Source of the DNA: Sclerurus mexicanus
Lineage: Eukaryota > Chordata > Aves > Passeriformes > Furnariidae
Assembly (NCBI GenBank): GCA_013396755.1
Contig: VWZF01002261.1
Span: 1,364,001 to 1,428,000, forward strand
Direction: 5' to 3'
DNA: 64,000 nt
Positions 49,759 through 63,744 of this stretch are shown in pieces. The notes below the pieces were generated by a model that saw only the letters and a program-made list of their open reading frames with translations, was not told the DNA's origin and ran no database searches. Position 1 is the first letter of the stretch. Every line of letters begins with the position of its first letter. The translations under genes and the position numbers were made by a program.

Positions 49759-50795
49759 TGTAATGACCCCCTTCTGATGTAGGGGGCTCCTGACTGAGGC
49801 TCCTGTCAATAAATTCCACAGGGTGAATTAGAGCAAAAGGACACTGACTGACCAGTGTACATCTGAGGCAGATTTATTTGAGAGCAGTTTGATGGCAGTG
49901 GGAGGACCACAGTCTTGATCTGCTGGGGATGTGAGCACAGGAAATGTAGTTTGTCAGGTTATATGCATTCGAGTTAGCATGGGAATGCCTAAATCCCTCC
50001 CCAGGGAGGGAATTGTTTGTGTCTGATGCAACACTATGGGGCAGGCAGACTCCCTGTGGAGAGTTCCCAAAAAGAGTTGAGGGGTGTTTTGGGGTCCTCA
50101 GTGTTCATAACCCCCTCTGAAGATATAACCACTCTGTGACCCTGCTTCTTGCAACTGCTTTATGATGAAAAGGGGACGTTGGCATCAGAAAAGCATTACC
50201 CTATCTCTGCAAGGTCTGCTTCTTAGTGGTCATTTCCCTTAGTTGGTTTGAAATAGCTTGTTTAAGACATCACATTCCCAATTTTCCTGGATGCAATCAA
50301 CCATGGAACAACTTGGACAATGGCCAGGTTGCCACAAATGGGTGCTCCCACCAGCTCAGATGGGGAGCCCCTTAGCTGCTAAGGCCCTAGTTGCTATTGT
50401 GGAAATAGTCCTTAGGTGCTTTCCTAGGACCTGCCTCCTCTTTTGAGGTCTCTTTTAATCTCACTCTCTTCCCTCACCCCAGTAGATAACTGATTCCTAA
50501 TTCACCATTTTGTGTCTTAGGGAAAAATTGTAATGGTGAAATTGAGAAATTATTAATGACTCAAACTGCCTGGTAAGTACTGTAAATTCTCAATGTATGA
50601 ATGTGTTTGCCTGGTAGAGACACTGAGAAAAGTCAGCCAATTCTGTAACTGACTTTACCTAACCTTAGCTTGACCTGGTGATTATCAGTGAGGTCTATGT
50701 TAGCTCTCCCACCCTTCCTTCACAACAGTACTGAATAAATCTGTTCTGTGGAAGTACTTTCCACTGTGAGTGGTTTTATATGACATGACCCCCTT
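49759..50795 (+). mobile_element. Possible degraded LTR-like or other insertion, about 1 kb
   Basis: The block is GC-richer than its flanks and ends with AATAAA at about 50733 followed by a GT-rich stretch (TCTGTTCTGTGG), an arrangement typical of retroviral LTR polyadenylation regions. It begins TGTAATGACC and could end TGACA at 50781-50785, consistent with TG...CA ends. An exact 11-base word, ATGACCCCCTT, occurs at both 49763-49773 and 50785-50795. I found no matching 4-6 bp target duplication and no primer-binding site. The repeated word may be chance, and other explanations are an unrelated repeat or a 3' end of a transcript. Confidence 0.2.
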
Positions 50796-53700
50796 TGAAT
50801 ACCGGAGGGCACAAATTGCGGCATTGAGGTAGTAGCAGTACCGAAGCAATTAAAAGAACAAACATGGAATAATTGGGCAACTTAATTTATGTTCTTAAAA
50901 TGCTATAATCAAAACCACTATGATGCACAATCAGAGAACCTCTAAGCATAAACATTCATAAGCTATTTCCATAGCTACAGAGTTGTCACGTAGATGTTGA
51001 AAAAGTAATTTCTTACCTAAACACAGCATGCAGGAAGAGGCATTTAACTCCTGCTTTTGCTTAGTTCTAGCATTGTAGATCTTTGTTATGATTGCTCTTC
51101 TATTAAATTCCACCACAGATACTTTTTATGAATGGGAGGTTTTTGTTTCTCTGAATGTAGTGGTGTAACAGAAGATAACAGCCTCACATCTGATACACTT
51201 GGCCATGTACATGTTCTCAACGCCACTCTTGTTCTTTGTTATTTTCCGCTTTCATGTTGCAGCCCTCAGAATGTTGAGGATGATTACAGATTTCTCCAGC
51301 AATTTTAAGGGGCTGTGAAAGGGAAATACAGCTGTGGCTCATTGGTTAAATACTCCAAGAAAGACCTTTGGCTGTTTTTGAGTTGATGCAATATGATTGC
51401 AACCACATCAGTAAAAGAGGTCAGATCTATCTTTCTGCCATGCTTTATTATGATGGAAAGACTTTGGAATATCATTCATGTGGATTCAACACCCAGCTAT
51501 TGGTTATTGATTTTGCATTGTTCCATAGCAAATCACACCCTGATTCTTAGCATCATGTTCTCTGTTAACAGTGGAATTTGACTGTTAGCATTTCTTTTAT
51601 TCTTAGAACGTTAAAGAGAAGGAGAAAGTTTATTCTCTATTTCTAAATACACACATCAAGCATGCTGTCTGTTTTCACCCTGAAAGATACAAGAGGTACA
51701 GGTGTGTTCATTAGTATGTATTTGAGATTTATTGTGACTGACAGCTCATGGTTTTCAAAAGTATCTACTGCTTTTAGAGGGTGTAGCTTGGCAAAACTTC
51801 TAAGTGGCTTATCTCATCAAGACCAAATTTCCTAAAAAGCTTGATTTTCAAGGCATCTCATTTCATTCCAAATGCAGCCCAAAATACATGAAAAATGTGG
51901 GTGTTGTCTATATTTTTCAGGTGAAAGTATTGTCAGTGTAGTTACAACATTGCACTTTTCCTGAAGTATAAACTTACATAAACTTTCTAGAAAATTCACT
52001 GCTAAGAACTCCAAATGGTAACAGTATTTTGTTTCTTATGTGGGCTGTTTTATCATATTATTCTGGAAGTAGTTCCATGGGTGGTGGGGTAGGAGGATGT
52101 TTGGAAAGAAAAAGAGCTGAGAATTTTCACTAATCTATTTATAGTATTCATTAATTGATTTTATTCTTGTGGTTACCCTCCCATTAAAACCCATTTGAAG
52201 CTAGAGTGCTCTTGTCTATTAAGGTACTCACTAAGGGTTTTAAATTACTTTGATAGTTTAAGAGAAATTACACTTATTTCATAGTGTGTCTTATTGTTAT
52301 GAAATTTAGCACTTTTTCCGCAGTCTGTAGTGTTCTTTCTAGAATTGCTGAGATTCTGAACTAATTCTGAAGACGACAAGGAGGTTAAACTCAAAATTAG
52401 TTCTTGCTATCAATATCAAGCAGTTTGTGGCACTCTACAGAAACCACTCTTGCTTATTTTGTGTCCTTCTCAGAGTACAAGTTCATTATTGTTACATAAA
52501 GAAGATTGAAAAAGGACATTCAGGTGAAGATGAACAAGTAGTGTAAATTGTACAAAAGCAACGGATGCACAGCATTAATATGCCTGTGCTCGCTGCCCTC
52601 AAGCAGATGGGAGCACAGAAGTGGCAGGCTGTGGTGCCTTGCTCTGTTTTCTCAAGCTACTACGAACCTGCTGCTTCATTGCAGAATTCAGCAGCTCTAT
52701 TTGCTTGTGGATGGCCCACCACTGAAGATGGGAGCTCATCCTTTGTACTGGTTATTCCACTTAACAGCATGTTATCTTAATGTTGCACCCAATTTAGCTT
52801 CAGTTCAGCCTCTTGCAACTACTCACAACAAAATTCTTATTCTACTTTGCAGCTGAATTTGAGTTGGAAAAGTGTCTTCCATGTTTTTTAATGAAATGTC
52901 TTTTACTGAAGAGGTCAAGGGAAAGAAGTAGTTATGAGCACTTTTCATGACTGTGTAAATCCACGTTATTCATGCTTTGTTGAACCTTATCTGCAAGATT
53001 TAGCATAAAGCCATCTACAAGAATGTGTACCTTGAGCATACTGATAATATTCGACAACTAAGTAATAATACTGGTGACATTTGCAAAGCCTGACAGACTT
53101 GGGCCTCTTTGCATTGACATTAGTTCAAATGAGACATCTCTTTCTTAGGAAGTGGTGGTTCAATGCCCTTTTTCTGATTTCTCAGACTTCTGTCATTTTT
53201 GCCTGCTCCTTTTGGCCATTGTAAGGAAACAGCAAGATACTTGTTTTTTCTGCTCTTTTCTCCTGTCTTAAAATCTTATTCCCATTTAAAATGACTGCCA
53301 GAAAGAGCTTCTTCATAGGCTTTTGTCACAGGTTGCTAAACATGGTGTTATGGACAGTTTGTTTCTGATTAGGGCTAGCCGGAGAAGTATCAGTGACACC
53401 TGGAAGCAGTGGGGTTGTGATGATTATTTATCCCTGCCTTGCAAAATGGAGTATGTGATGTAGCACTGCTCGTGGAAGTCAACAGAACTGGCCTTAGACA
53501 TCACTGCAAACTCTTCCCTTAATCAAAAAGTACTCCTATCCACTGCAAAAGGCTATTTATATTTCATTTCTCACTATAAAGGAAGGTAGGAGATTGACAG
53601 CAATGCACTACGATTTCATAGTAATTGATCTTTTCCAAAGCACTTTGGCTTTTTCTGAAGAGCTGTCATGTGGTTCTGTACCTTGTTATTGCTATAGGTA

Positions 53701-54700
53701 CATTTTACTGTTGTTTTCAGAAAGTGAGCATAAAGATACCATGTTTTTTAACCACAGAATTACCTTTATTCTGCATTTATTCTGATACCAGATGTAATAT
53801 TAATGGAAATAGCCTTCTGGCAGGGTAAGCCACGTTATCAGTAAATGTGTAATTGACTTCTGTATGGAGTCTGAGGGAACAAAGGAGCTTGGAGATCAAG
53901 AGCCCTGTGCCTGCCTGCCAGAGCAGTGTGATTGTTCTCGGCCCCAGCCTGTGATCCTTGCTTACGCAGAGTAGTACTGCGTGCAGTTATCACTCAAGGG
54001 CTAGTACTACTGATTGTAGTTTGATCAGGGGAAGTGGTAAATGACAGTGCAATTGTATCTCGTGCTGTTCATCAGCCTACCTCCCTATCTACTAAAAAAA
54101 GAGCAAGGCAAGGTACTCTAGTACTTGGTATTGTAGATATGCATGAGCCTGAAGGATAGGGAATGAGCAAAAAGAGGGGAATGTGGGAAGTTCAGTACAT
54201 TGCAGCCAGTGTCAGTGTGTGAAACCACGGCTAAAATGCTTTAAGTTCTGTGTTTAGTAATTTTTATTTATTGAGGGGTAAATGTTTCTTGCTGTGAGAA
54301 AAAAAGTTTTGTTTCTTTCTAAATTGTGTTTGTAAATCAGATCCAAGAGAGTTTTGTATGAATATAGTGCATTTAAGAGGAATGTATTTGACACTCTAAA
54401 CAGGAAACTCTCAATTGTTCAGGTATTTCAAAGGTTTAAATTACTTGGACCTCATAACATTAAATCCATGTTATGGTCTCTCATATTATAAATCAAAAGA
54501 CAGAAGGGAAAAATACAACTTTTACATAGTACTATTCATCATGACAAATGTTCTGTATCAAAGAACATAACATCCTGGCAAAGCTTCAAGATTACCCCGA
54601 GGAGAGGCAGTGGACAGACTGTTGAGCCAAAGTAATTTCAGAAACAATTCCACACCTTATTTATCCCCTGCGTGGAGCAGAAAAGCTATAAAACCTTCTA
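50796..54700. other. Noncoding stretch
   Basis: No gene is recognised. Two overlapping frames at 52548-52856 (102 codons) and 52565-52780 (71 codons) lie on the same strand in a locally less AT-rich patch, but neither shows recognisable domains or splice signals that I trust. Other frames are shorter. Confidence 0.5.
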
Positions 54701-57700
54701 GCACAGTCACTTTGTGCATTTGTTTAACCTACTGACCTTAACTCTCACTCACCTGACAGTCTCATGTTTCTGAGCATGGAAGGGGGATTTTTATGGTTTA
54801 GAGTTTCTCTGCCAGAGATTACTTCTTTGTCAGCTCTTGAGCAAAAGTACTGCCTAGCACGGGCGTGAGCAGGTGAGTGCTTGTGCTGTCCCTATAGTCC
54901 CCCAGTGAGTACAGGCAGCTGCTGGAGACATCAAGTGTGAAGAAAAGGAGGACACAGCTGTGTTAGAGCACCAGCACTCTGCTGATGGCCACTGGCACAA
55001 AAAATCGCTGCGACTGATACGTGAGGCCGAGCTGGTTCAGAACAGCTGACTGTCCCATTGCAAAATAGGAACGGTCTCGTTTCTCCCCAGTGAAATGGTG
55101 ACCTCCACACTGGCAGGCTCCAGCATGCCCGTCTCTGTCTCGCCAAACTTATTCCAGATACCTTCGCTGCATGGCCTTGTAGCTTCAGAAGAAAAATATC
55201 TCCCTTCATATTAAATGTACCTTTAAACAAGTTTGAGATTATACTGTATCTAAACTTCTGGCTCAAAATTGAGAAAATGAAAACGATTTGTTTTCATGAA
55301 CCTTAAATTTAATCCTGAGTAAGTGGGGGTTTTTTGTTATTTTGTGATTTTAATTTGAACTCATACTTTCATATATTAAATCAATTTATTCAGTATTATT
55401 AGCACTAAATTATGCAACTGATCTGCTGTAATACTGAAAACCAGAAATCTTGTTTATGTAAGTCAGTGTAATACAGATAGAATTATCTATGTAATTTATC
55501 AAAATTACGTATATTTTACTTGTTGGTTACTTGTTGGTAACAGAATTTGGCATTATGCTGAGGGCTGCAGAAGAAATTCTCATGTTCTTAAGTTGCTGCC
55601 TGTCCAGGAAACAATCACACTATCTAAATGAACTAGTACTGTGTTGATTGTTAGGTGCCAAAAATGTGTCCTAAATATATTAAAGTTAACTCTTTGTTAA
55701 AGGTAATAGTCAAGGCTTGTAAATCTGACCAGAAAGGAGAGACTTGTTTACTAAACAACCAAAAAACCACAATTAAATCCAACAGCACCCCACCCTGTTA
55801 ACCTTTATTTTGGATCCCTGAGAATAGGAGCTGTGTTTTGGGATGGAGATTGATGGTTTACTGTGTGAGAGGACAACACATTATAGGTTTTCCTTAGAAC
55901 TACACTACATGTGCTGCAGAGAGACACTTCTCTCCTGCATTTTCATTACTTCACTAGATTAAGCAATCAAGTACTTCCAGGTTTTCCTGAACATGAAGAA
56001 TAGTGACAGCAATTGGAGTACTCATCTCTGGACTGCCTTCAGTTGTTTTAAAATGTAGTATCCAAAACTAAATATCACTCAGATGAGGCCTCCTCAATCT
56101 CTTAATGTGTCCCATGGGTTAGACATGAACTACTATCCCTTTTCCCAATACTGATTTTGTTGGCTTATGTTCAGCGAGATATTGGTTGGATCCTTTTCCA
56201 CAATACCTGGTCAGTCGTTTTAAAGTATATGTTTTGTAGGTGACTATTCCTGTCTCCTCAGAGCAGCATATGTCACCTCCCTTTACTGAGTCACAGCTTT
56301 TTTCTTTCCTTTGGAATTTTTTTTTCTTCCAGTCCACTTGGGACTGACTCCCACTGCTGAATATAATTTGTTATTAAGTAAACAAACATTCTAATAACTA
56401 TGTGTGCATCAGGGTTTCATGTCCTATTTGGTTTTTAGCAATCTAGAGTATTAGATACGGTTGAGTTTTTGTAGCATAAAATACATGAGTTTTATTTACT
56501 TGAGACCAAAGGTTGGCTAATGACACTTCTGTAAGTTGAGAATATTTCAATGTCAAAAACTAGTTCTCTGCATAGGGTATGATTTTGACCAGCCTTATTT
56601 TCTGTAAAGGAGATATTCAGGGTATTTTTCTAGGTAAAATAATTATATCATTTAGCAAATCTGAGGTTGTCCCTAATTGTTGAAAATCCCATTCCCTGAC
56701 TGTCAGATCTCAATCAATTTTAATATAACAATAAGGTCAACATCTTTCAGGGAACCACTGTAATTTTTAGGTCATTCCTGAGATTTAAAACTTGGGAGAT
56801 GACAGGCTTTGTATTTGCATTTCATATTGCATCCTGTCATAGGCATTTTTTAGAGTTCACCTTATGACTAAAATGTAACTTATTTTCTTGTGAAAGATAA
56901 AGCCTCTTGAGCTTATTTGTATTTCACTGCAAACTGCAGTTCACTCAGTTCATGGAGCTCAAAAGGGGCCCTGTGAGGCCTCATCTTGGTCCAGCTGGCA
57001 CTGATTTAAGGCTGTGACGTGATGATAATGATAATGTCTCAATTAAGTGTGGCTTTGAGATATTGGGCTTGCTTTAACACGAAGCTCTTAAGGTGCAAGC
57101 CCCATGTGACTAAAATCCAGGAAATGGTTCACCTAACCGTTCTTATAATGGAGTCTCTGAAATTATGCAGTTCCTGTAAAAGTTCAGAAAATAACAGCAG
57201 TCTATTATTATACTGAGGAAAATAGTGAGGCTATCCTTCTTGCAGAATGTTTTAATGAGAGATGAATCTATAAAGGAAACATCAAGCTGAGAGGAAAATC
57301 TGAGCTAGCTAGGAATTTAGGGGGACAGGGAAGGGTTCTGGGTCCTCTCTGGGGGCTGCATATCTGCTTTCCTAGTTTGAATGTTTGTGTTTGAGCCCTT
57401 GAAATGTGCTGTTCAAAACAGGCAAGGACATACCAAAACTTAATGATTTTGCCCAAGTCAGTGCAGAAAATTTATTTAAACCCAGATTATACAAGATGTT
57501 TTTGTGCCTTTAGAACATAAATGCCTTTTCTCTACTCTTCAGCTTCTGATATAAATGATGTTCTCTGGAGAAAGAATGAATTGTAATTTCAACACACAAT
57601 CAGCATAAGAAAAACTCTGTAAACAAAAAACATTGCTGGTGGCAGTCAAGAAAGGAGGCAGGAGGAAAGCCTCTTTAAGTCTGACTGCTATAGTACACAG

Positions 57701-58100
57701 TGATAATGGTCTTGTACACTGGATAATGATTTACTTGGTGTCTCTAGAACTAGATAGATTATGTAGGTCTGTGATTTTTCTTTTTTACTGAAAGAACATC
57801 TATCATTAATAGCCAGTGAAGTAGTTGAGTAAGTCTTTGTGCTGCAGACAGAAAAAAAAAATTAAGAATATTGAAATAATACAGTTTCATCCCAAAGTGA
57901 ACAGTAATTATGAATGCTGAATGTATGACCTTCAGAATACAAAACTTGCAGAGAACTGTGTTTTATCTGTCTATGGTTTTGCAACTACCAACAATGTAAA
58001 ATTATGGTATTGTTTAGTTACCTGAGTTTAATTCATCTAACATAGAGCTTACAATTCTGAAATAATTTCTTAATAAGACTGTAGAGTTTGAAAGAAGCAG
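54701..58100. other. Noncoding stretch with one GC-richer patch
   Basis: No gene is recognised. The patch 54840-55160 is GC-richer and carries a 111-codon frame (54931-55266 minus) with no family resemblance. A CRE-like GTGACGTGA occurs near 57015; alone it is weak evidence. Confidence 0.5.
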
Positions 58101-61100
58101 GAGTAAGTCAATTGCAGTCATCATCCAGTTGTGTACCTGAGTTCATTTAGTGAAGTAAGAAGCAAGCAGGCTACTGAGTCTAATTCCCTGTGCTTGATGT
58201 CTCCAATGTGTTCTCTTTGATGCCCAGAGCACCTGCTTTGGTGCCTGTGCTGGCTGTGGTAGTGGAGCTCAGTGTCTGCCCAATGAGGAAGGCGCTGGCA
58301 TGACCTTTTGTGCCCTGCTCTGCCTGCAGGGGTGGAGTGGTAGTTGGGTATCTTGCCCGTGTTTTCTGACTGCAGGCTCACTTCAAGCTGAAACATGAAC
58401 CAAAATGTGGTCAGAAGGGGTGTGTCAGATTTGGGCAGTCTGAGGGATGAGCTGATGTGGCAGTGTAACAAAGACCTTCTGTCACTGCCAGGGTTTGATT
58501 TGTCTTTTACCTGTAGCAGACTGTGGACATCATCCTTCCCAGTCTGCTGCACTGGCTGGAGGGTGAGCGAAAGGGAAGATGACTGGCTTCAGCAACTTAA
58601 TCCCATGTCCATTTATTTCTCTCTACAACATCTTTCAGAGCCCTGCAGCTGTCACATTTGCCACTCTTCCCATCCTGCTAAAGGCAATCCTCTCAGTCTT
58701 TTGAAACAGCAGCAAATTAAAGCCCTTTTTGAAGGCTGCAGACAAGCTAATATATATTTTATATGTTCTGTATATATACATGCACTAGCATATCCTTCAA
58801 ACTTGAAAGGAGGCCATTTGAATTAAAGAGAAGTGAATATCTTTGCAGATCAAAAGAAAAAATTAAACTTTTGTTTCTGGTTTTAAGGGAGAATTTTAAA
58901 AGTAATATCAAAACCTCTAGGGTCTTTAAAGTATTTTCAAAATTGCTGGCAGCTTATCTCTGAAGTCCAGCTCTATGAATTGGATATAAAATTCACTTAC
59001 CACTCGTTATCATTTCATCTATTTGAAAATGCTGCAATTGTAATGAAACAATGGTTACAAATACTTGATCTACAATGTGCTATCAACATGTTTTCCCTTT
59101 TCAGATTTGGTAGTGGATCACACAATCATTTAGATCTGTAAGAGCCAATAAATGTGTTTCTCAGACTACTGCAATGTGCATTGTATGGCTGCTGTTATGA
59201 AGATTCCTTTATAGCCATATCTCTACTAATCATATTATGGGGTGATAAGAGTCATGCCACAGTGGAGCCATCTCATGCTGATGAAGGTATGCACACTGAA
59301 AAGGATGCACATGGTACTCAGTTCTCAGTGTGAAGACACTAGACAGGGATTTTTCAAAGAAATTCCCCTTGTTAGTACCCATCTGTCCCTGTTGGTTGAG
59401 CAGGTTTTAATTGACACTTCCACTGGGCAACTATTTCTTCTGCTGAGTTGCTTGGTAAAATTTGCTATTTTTATCGAGTTTATTAAAATAGCAGTATCTG
59501 CAAGCAACTTGGAAAATTCTGTTCCAGCATTTCCATGCTAAGGGCTGACCAGAATAACAGTATTGGCTAAAAAAAAAGAGATTCTCTAAACCTTGGGAGA
59601 AAATGTATAGAGATAAGGAAGTTATAGAAAAATAACTCCATTAAAGAGTGAAAATAAAATTAGCACTAGCCTTGAATAAAATTGTTGTGGGGCATAATCT
59701 CCTTTTCCTTTAAGATGCTGACTTGATGGAGAATACACTGATAAATGGGTTTATCTGTTCTCCAGGAGTGATCACTGGGTAAGTGAGCTCAGAATCACTC
59801 TTTTTACATCTTCAACTTAAAGCTCATTTGTCGGCAAAACACTCTCAGGAAAGAAATGGTTGTCTCTGGGAGGAGGAAGGGGTGAAATGATCTTTTGTGA
59901 TTCTGGACACTTCAGGATGGACCCATTCAGGTCGTGCATGAAACTTCTCATAATTCTGATTGTGTACTCCTTTGAAAGGATATACACTGTTTGGAATGAA
60001 AATGAACTTTCTCATGAATTTGCTACATTTAGGTTTCAAGTATATTGAGAAACACATTGAACATGTTGCAATGATGAAAAATAGAAGGGGGATTGTAGGC
60101 ATCTCCTAATTTGCTAGTGGTAAAGTCTGAGCCTGATGCTAAAGCTCAGTCTTTGCTATTGGATTATTATATATGGAATATGTGAGGAGATACAGAAGAC
60201 TTTTCCATGCTAAAATAGGAGGAAGAATCAGATTCTACTCCCTTCCTTTTTAACAGCAGAAAAGAAACAGTGCTGTAAAGGGGAAATCCATAACAGAGGC
60301 ATAAAATAAAACATACTGCAAGGAGGCAGTGTAAGCTTTTGAGGATCCGGGGTGGGGGGGGGCATTTATATGTTTATAGCTGTCTCAGACTGAGAGAATG
60401 AATGAAAAGACTGGATGCAGCCTTACGTAAAAGCTGAGAAACTTAATACCCTGGATGTTGTGGAACAAATTTTAGGGGTTTTTTAGGATAATATAAAACC
60501 CTTATATTCCAGTGATTGGAAATGGTCTTCTACTTGAAAGGGTTTTCCTTACTACTACTTAAAACAAAAACAAAGAAATAAGCCATAAAACTTGTATCTT
60601 TGCTAAGTTTCAGTAGTGTTTTTTCTTCTTAATTATGTGGCACGTTAATAGTATCAGAAATTTTAATTAAAGCTTGCAGTTAACATCAAAAAGATCAATA
60701 CAGTAGAAAATGTGTCCTTTTCATACTCTTTCAGTATGGCATCATGTACTATGGAAGAGTTTGATCTCTATCTAGGTGTTCTCAATTTTCTTTTTTGTAT
60801 CTTATGCTAAAAGATGCTAATCAGTAGGATTTTGCATGTGTTTGGATCAAAGAGTATTCCTCAACCCTTTTTAATTCCAGTGTATGTGCTATACACTGTA
60901 TTTCTATGTTCAGTGGGCGGAGTTTCAGTGCCATTTATATGCAAAGAAAACCTCATTATCCAACGTAAATTGGTAGTTGAGCGGGTGTGAGCTCCAAACT
61001 GATGCCATTACCTGGGTACCTGGGATACTGAGCATCACTTTGGTGGCTGCTGGGGGCTCTGTGCTGTTGGGAGTCCAGCAGGAGGAAGCATTGAGCTGAC

Positions 61101-61420
61101 TTATTTTGACATGACTGAAGTGAAACTGGTGCTAATGAGCAAAGACTTATATTGGCTTCTGCAGAACAGTAGCTAATGACTCGTGTGTCTGCACTGCAGA
61201 CATTGCCATGGTGTTGCAGATAACTCTGCACTGCCCTTGCCCCAGTGGGCTTAGGAAGAGGCTTGTTTATAGGTACCTGGACTGCTCTGCTTCAGCACAC
61301 TTGTACTGCTGCAATTAGGTTGCTAAATCTCCTTAGACCGCCCTCCCCCCCAGAGTACTGAGTGCAGAAATAGGGAGGCACAAGAGGGTACAGCTGGGAC
61401 TTGGGTTTCCCACAGAGAAC
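58101..61420. other. Noncoding stretch
   Basis: The patch 58130-58600 is less AT-rich and open in two opposing 143-codon frames (58121-58552 minus, 58395-58826 plus). Neither is recognisable, and opposing overlapping frames argue against either being real. A G-run near 60352-60362 is the only simple repeat noted. Confidence 0.5.
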
Positions 61421-61424
61421 ACAT

Positions 61425-61570
61425 GACCAAGCCTGACAGAGTTTAAGAAGCCTTTGGATAATACTCTTAGGCACACGGTGTGACTCTTGGGAATGGTCCT
61501 GTGAAAGGTCAAGGGATGGACTTTATTCTTGTGGGTCCCTTCCAGCTCAGTGTATTCTGTGATGATAGGA
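61425..61570 (+). mobile_element. CR1 LINE 3'-end fragment (plus orientation)
   Basis: In order: GACAGAGTTTAAGAAGCCTT, a TTGGATAATACTCTTAGGCAC block, GTGTGACTCTTGGGAATGGT, CCTGTG, then GTGGGTCCCTTCCAGCTCAG and TATTCTGTGATGAT at the 3' end. This matches a CR1 subfamily whose terminus has TTCTGTGATTCTGTG-type repeats, distinct from the copy at 41984-42143. The fragment is 5'-truncated and diverged, with no coding sequence. The left boundary is approximate. Confidence 0.9.
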
Positions 61571-63689
61571 GAAAGCAGCTCAACTTCCAGGTGCTGGGTC
61601 GGTTCATTTCCAGCACCCTCTGAGCTAGATGTCTCACAGTGTGTAAGGGTGCAAAAGACAGGTTTTGTAAAGAACATTAGTTACCCGAGTGATGAAAGTA
61701 TTCTTTACTCATCCCTCCTACATCAGGGGACTGTACTACATGTATGAGTACTGAGATCCCTTTTGCATACTTGGTGTTCATAGAAATAAAACTGAAAGAG
61801 AATAAAGAAAACCACAGTTTCACTCAAGGTTAACTATGATGTGGTGCAAGATCCATGTGAAATTAAGTTCTCCCCTGCCAAAGCTGAGAAATATGTGTGC
61901 TCACTAGAATGTTTTTGTTGGTCAGTGTACTGAGCAAGAAACACTTAAAATAATACCCATGTTTAAAGTTCCTTCCAGAAAGTCACGACGCATTTTTAAT
62001 ACAGATAAACCTGTACACAGTCCTGTACCTCCAAAATATAGGTATTCTGTATTACCACACTGATTTTCACAATTCTTTTTGCTTCTATGCAATAATGTAA
62101 ACATATCAAAAATATACTGAAAATGCACCCATCACTGCTACGCGTTTCCCAGAACCTCACAAACAGGCAGTCTACTTAGTGTGCCTTTGAAGTAGATGCA
62201 GCATCAGTAGATGGTTTAGTTAAAAAATATTAAAAAACAATGTAAAGCCAGTGTTTTTGAGATAATGCTCGCTTGGAATGCAGAACAAAAACTGTTGATG
62301 AAAGTAGTAAAACAGCAAACAGGTTCTAACAAAAAGGCATTTTGTGAACCACAAGCAGTGGTACTTGTCTCCATATCAAAGTGAGCTACACATCCTCTGT
62401 TCCCTGGCTGACTGAGATTCTGATTAAGTCTTGATACAAAGCATTGACAAGTTTCAGAAACAGCCTATGAAGAAATGGGGAGAGGAGAAACAGTCTTTTG
62501 AACTCAGGGGAGGCCTGAATGAAGTTAAAATACTGAATATTATCCCAGCTGGCTAATAACAGCAAAAGGTTAGACCAATATAGTAATTACTCAAACTTAC
62601 AGCTGCTTTTTCCCATTGGAAAATAACAACAGCTTTAAGTCATGAATAAAACATCTTGGCCCAAATCTATTACCTCAAGCATCTCCAGTAGGTTTCTAAG
62701 AACTGGGGACATAATATATATTATGCTTGATGAAAACCTACTCATCACTGACAAGTCCTCACTGCCTAATTAGGATGCCTAATATATTTCAATGCTTGAT
62801 ATATCTCCTCTTGTGTATATTTTAATGGGTCAAACCTTGAATTCAGTTAAACAAATATAAATGCCCAATGAAATGCTTAATTTCAACTGCTTATTCTAAT
62901 CTATGCCAATGTAGGAAATGAAACAATACAGCCAGAAACTTTATTATTTTTGTTAACTAAGCAATATTGAGAAATGTCTCTAGAAGGCTTTCTGAAAGTT
63001 TTTAATAATAGGTTGTCTCCTGCCAATATTCTTAAAAATCAAACTTCCTTTCTAATATAATAGTAAATTGAATTTAGCTTTTGTATTGATTATACAGGTA
63101 TCTGTTTAGATTTTTGATTATTGAATTTCTTCCCTAATGTCTGTTCAGCAGTTTTAGCAAATTAACACGATCTGAATTCCACTTCCAGCAATTAAAAAAA
63201 TCTGCTTGCCACACATTCATTCTTGATTTTGTAAATGAAATATCATTACCTGCCCTGCATTCAAATAAATATATTTGTACACTCAGATACCTGTGTTTTC
63301 ACAGGATCTATATAAAATGAAGAGGGCAATAGGTTGAATCAATGGAAATATTAGAATAAAAATTATTATTTTATTGAATCTTACATGTGAATTAACATGA
63401 TGGATCTATTCCTAATTTGTATTTAGTAAAAAAAATTTCAAGTGTCTGCTTTCTGAGGGTCATCACTTTTGAGGTATTAATGAATGGTTCATTCTGTCAC
63501 TGTATGTCTTACTGAAAAATAGGCAAGTCAAATAGTTGATGATCTATAAGATGCTAAACTGTTATCAGAACTGGCTTTAAAATCTTTTTTCTCCTCCCAC
63601 TTGTCCTAATATTTTCTTCTTTCTTCTAATATTATTCAAGGGATTTCTTTTGATGCGTAGTGTTATTTTGTGACAAAGAACCTCTCTGC
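61571..63689. other. AT-rich noncoding stretch
   Basis: No gene is recognised. A perfect 16-bp palindrome, CATAATATATATTATG, lies at 62710-62725 and is probably an AT-rich coincidence. The segment 62750-63450 is strongly AT-rich. Confidence 0.55.
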
Positions 63690-63744
63690 TAATATATGAG
63701 GTGACAGTGACTAAAGTGCCTTCCAGCTCTACCCAGCCAGAATG
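63690..63744 (+). mobile_element. Possible short CR1 3'-end remnant
   Basis: CTAAAGTGCCTTCCAGCTCT followed by ACCCAGCCAGAATG is reminiscent of the CR1 terminal region (TTTAAGGTCCCTTCCAACCC, then CCATTCTATG). Only about 35-50 bases are involved and several positions differ, so it may be coincidence. Confidence 0.3.

Noticed and set aside
50825..50840. let-7-like TGAGGTAGTAG
   Set aside because: Only the first 11 bases agree with let-7, the remainder diverges, and no complementary arm forming a precursor hairpin is present nearby.
51945..51960. miR-25-like CATTGCACTT
   Set aside because: The short seed-length match is not followed by the mature sequence, and no hairpin was found.
58121..58826. 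Two opposing 143-codon frames
   Set aside because: They overlap on opposite strands in a mixed-composition patch and neither resembles a known protein. I saw no convincing splice sites or start context.
62710..62725. Perfect 16-bp palindrome CATAATATATATTATG
   Set aside because: It is made almost wholly of alternating A and T in an AT-rich region, where such palindromes are expected.
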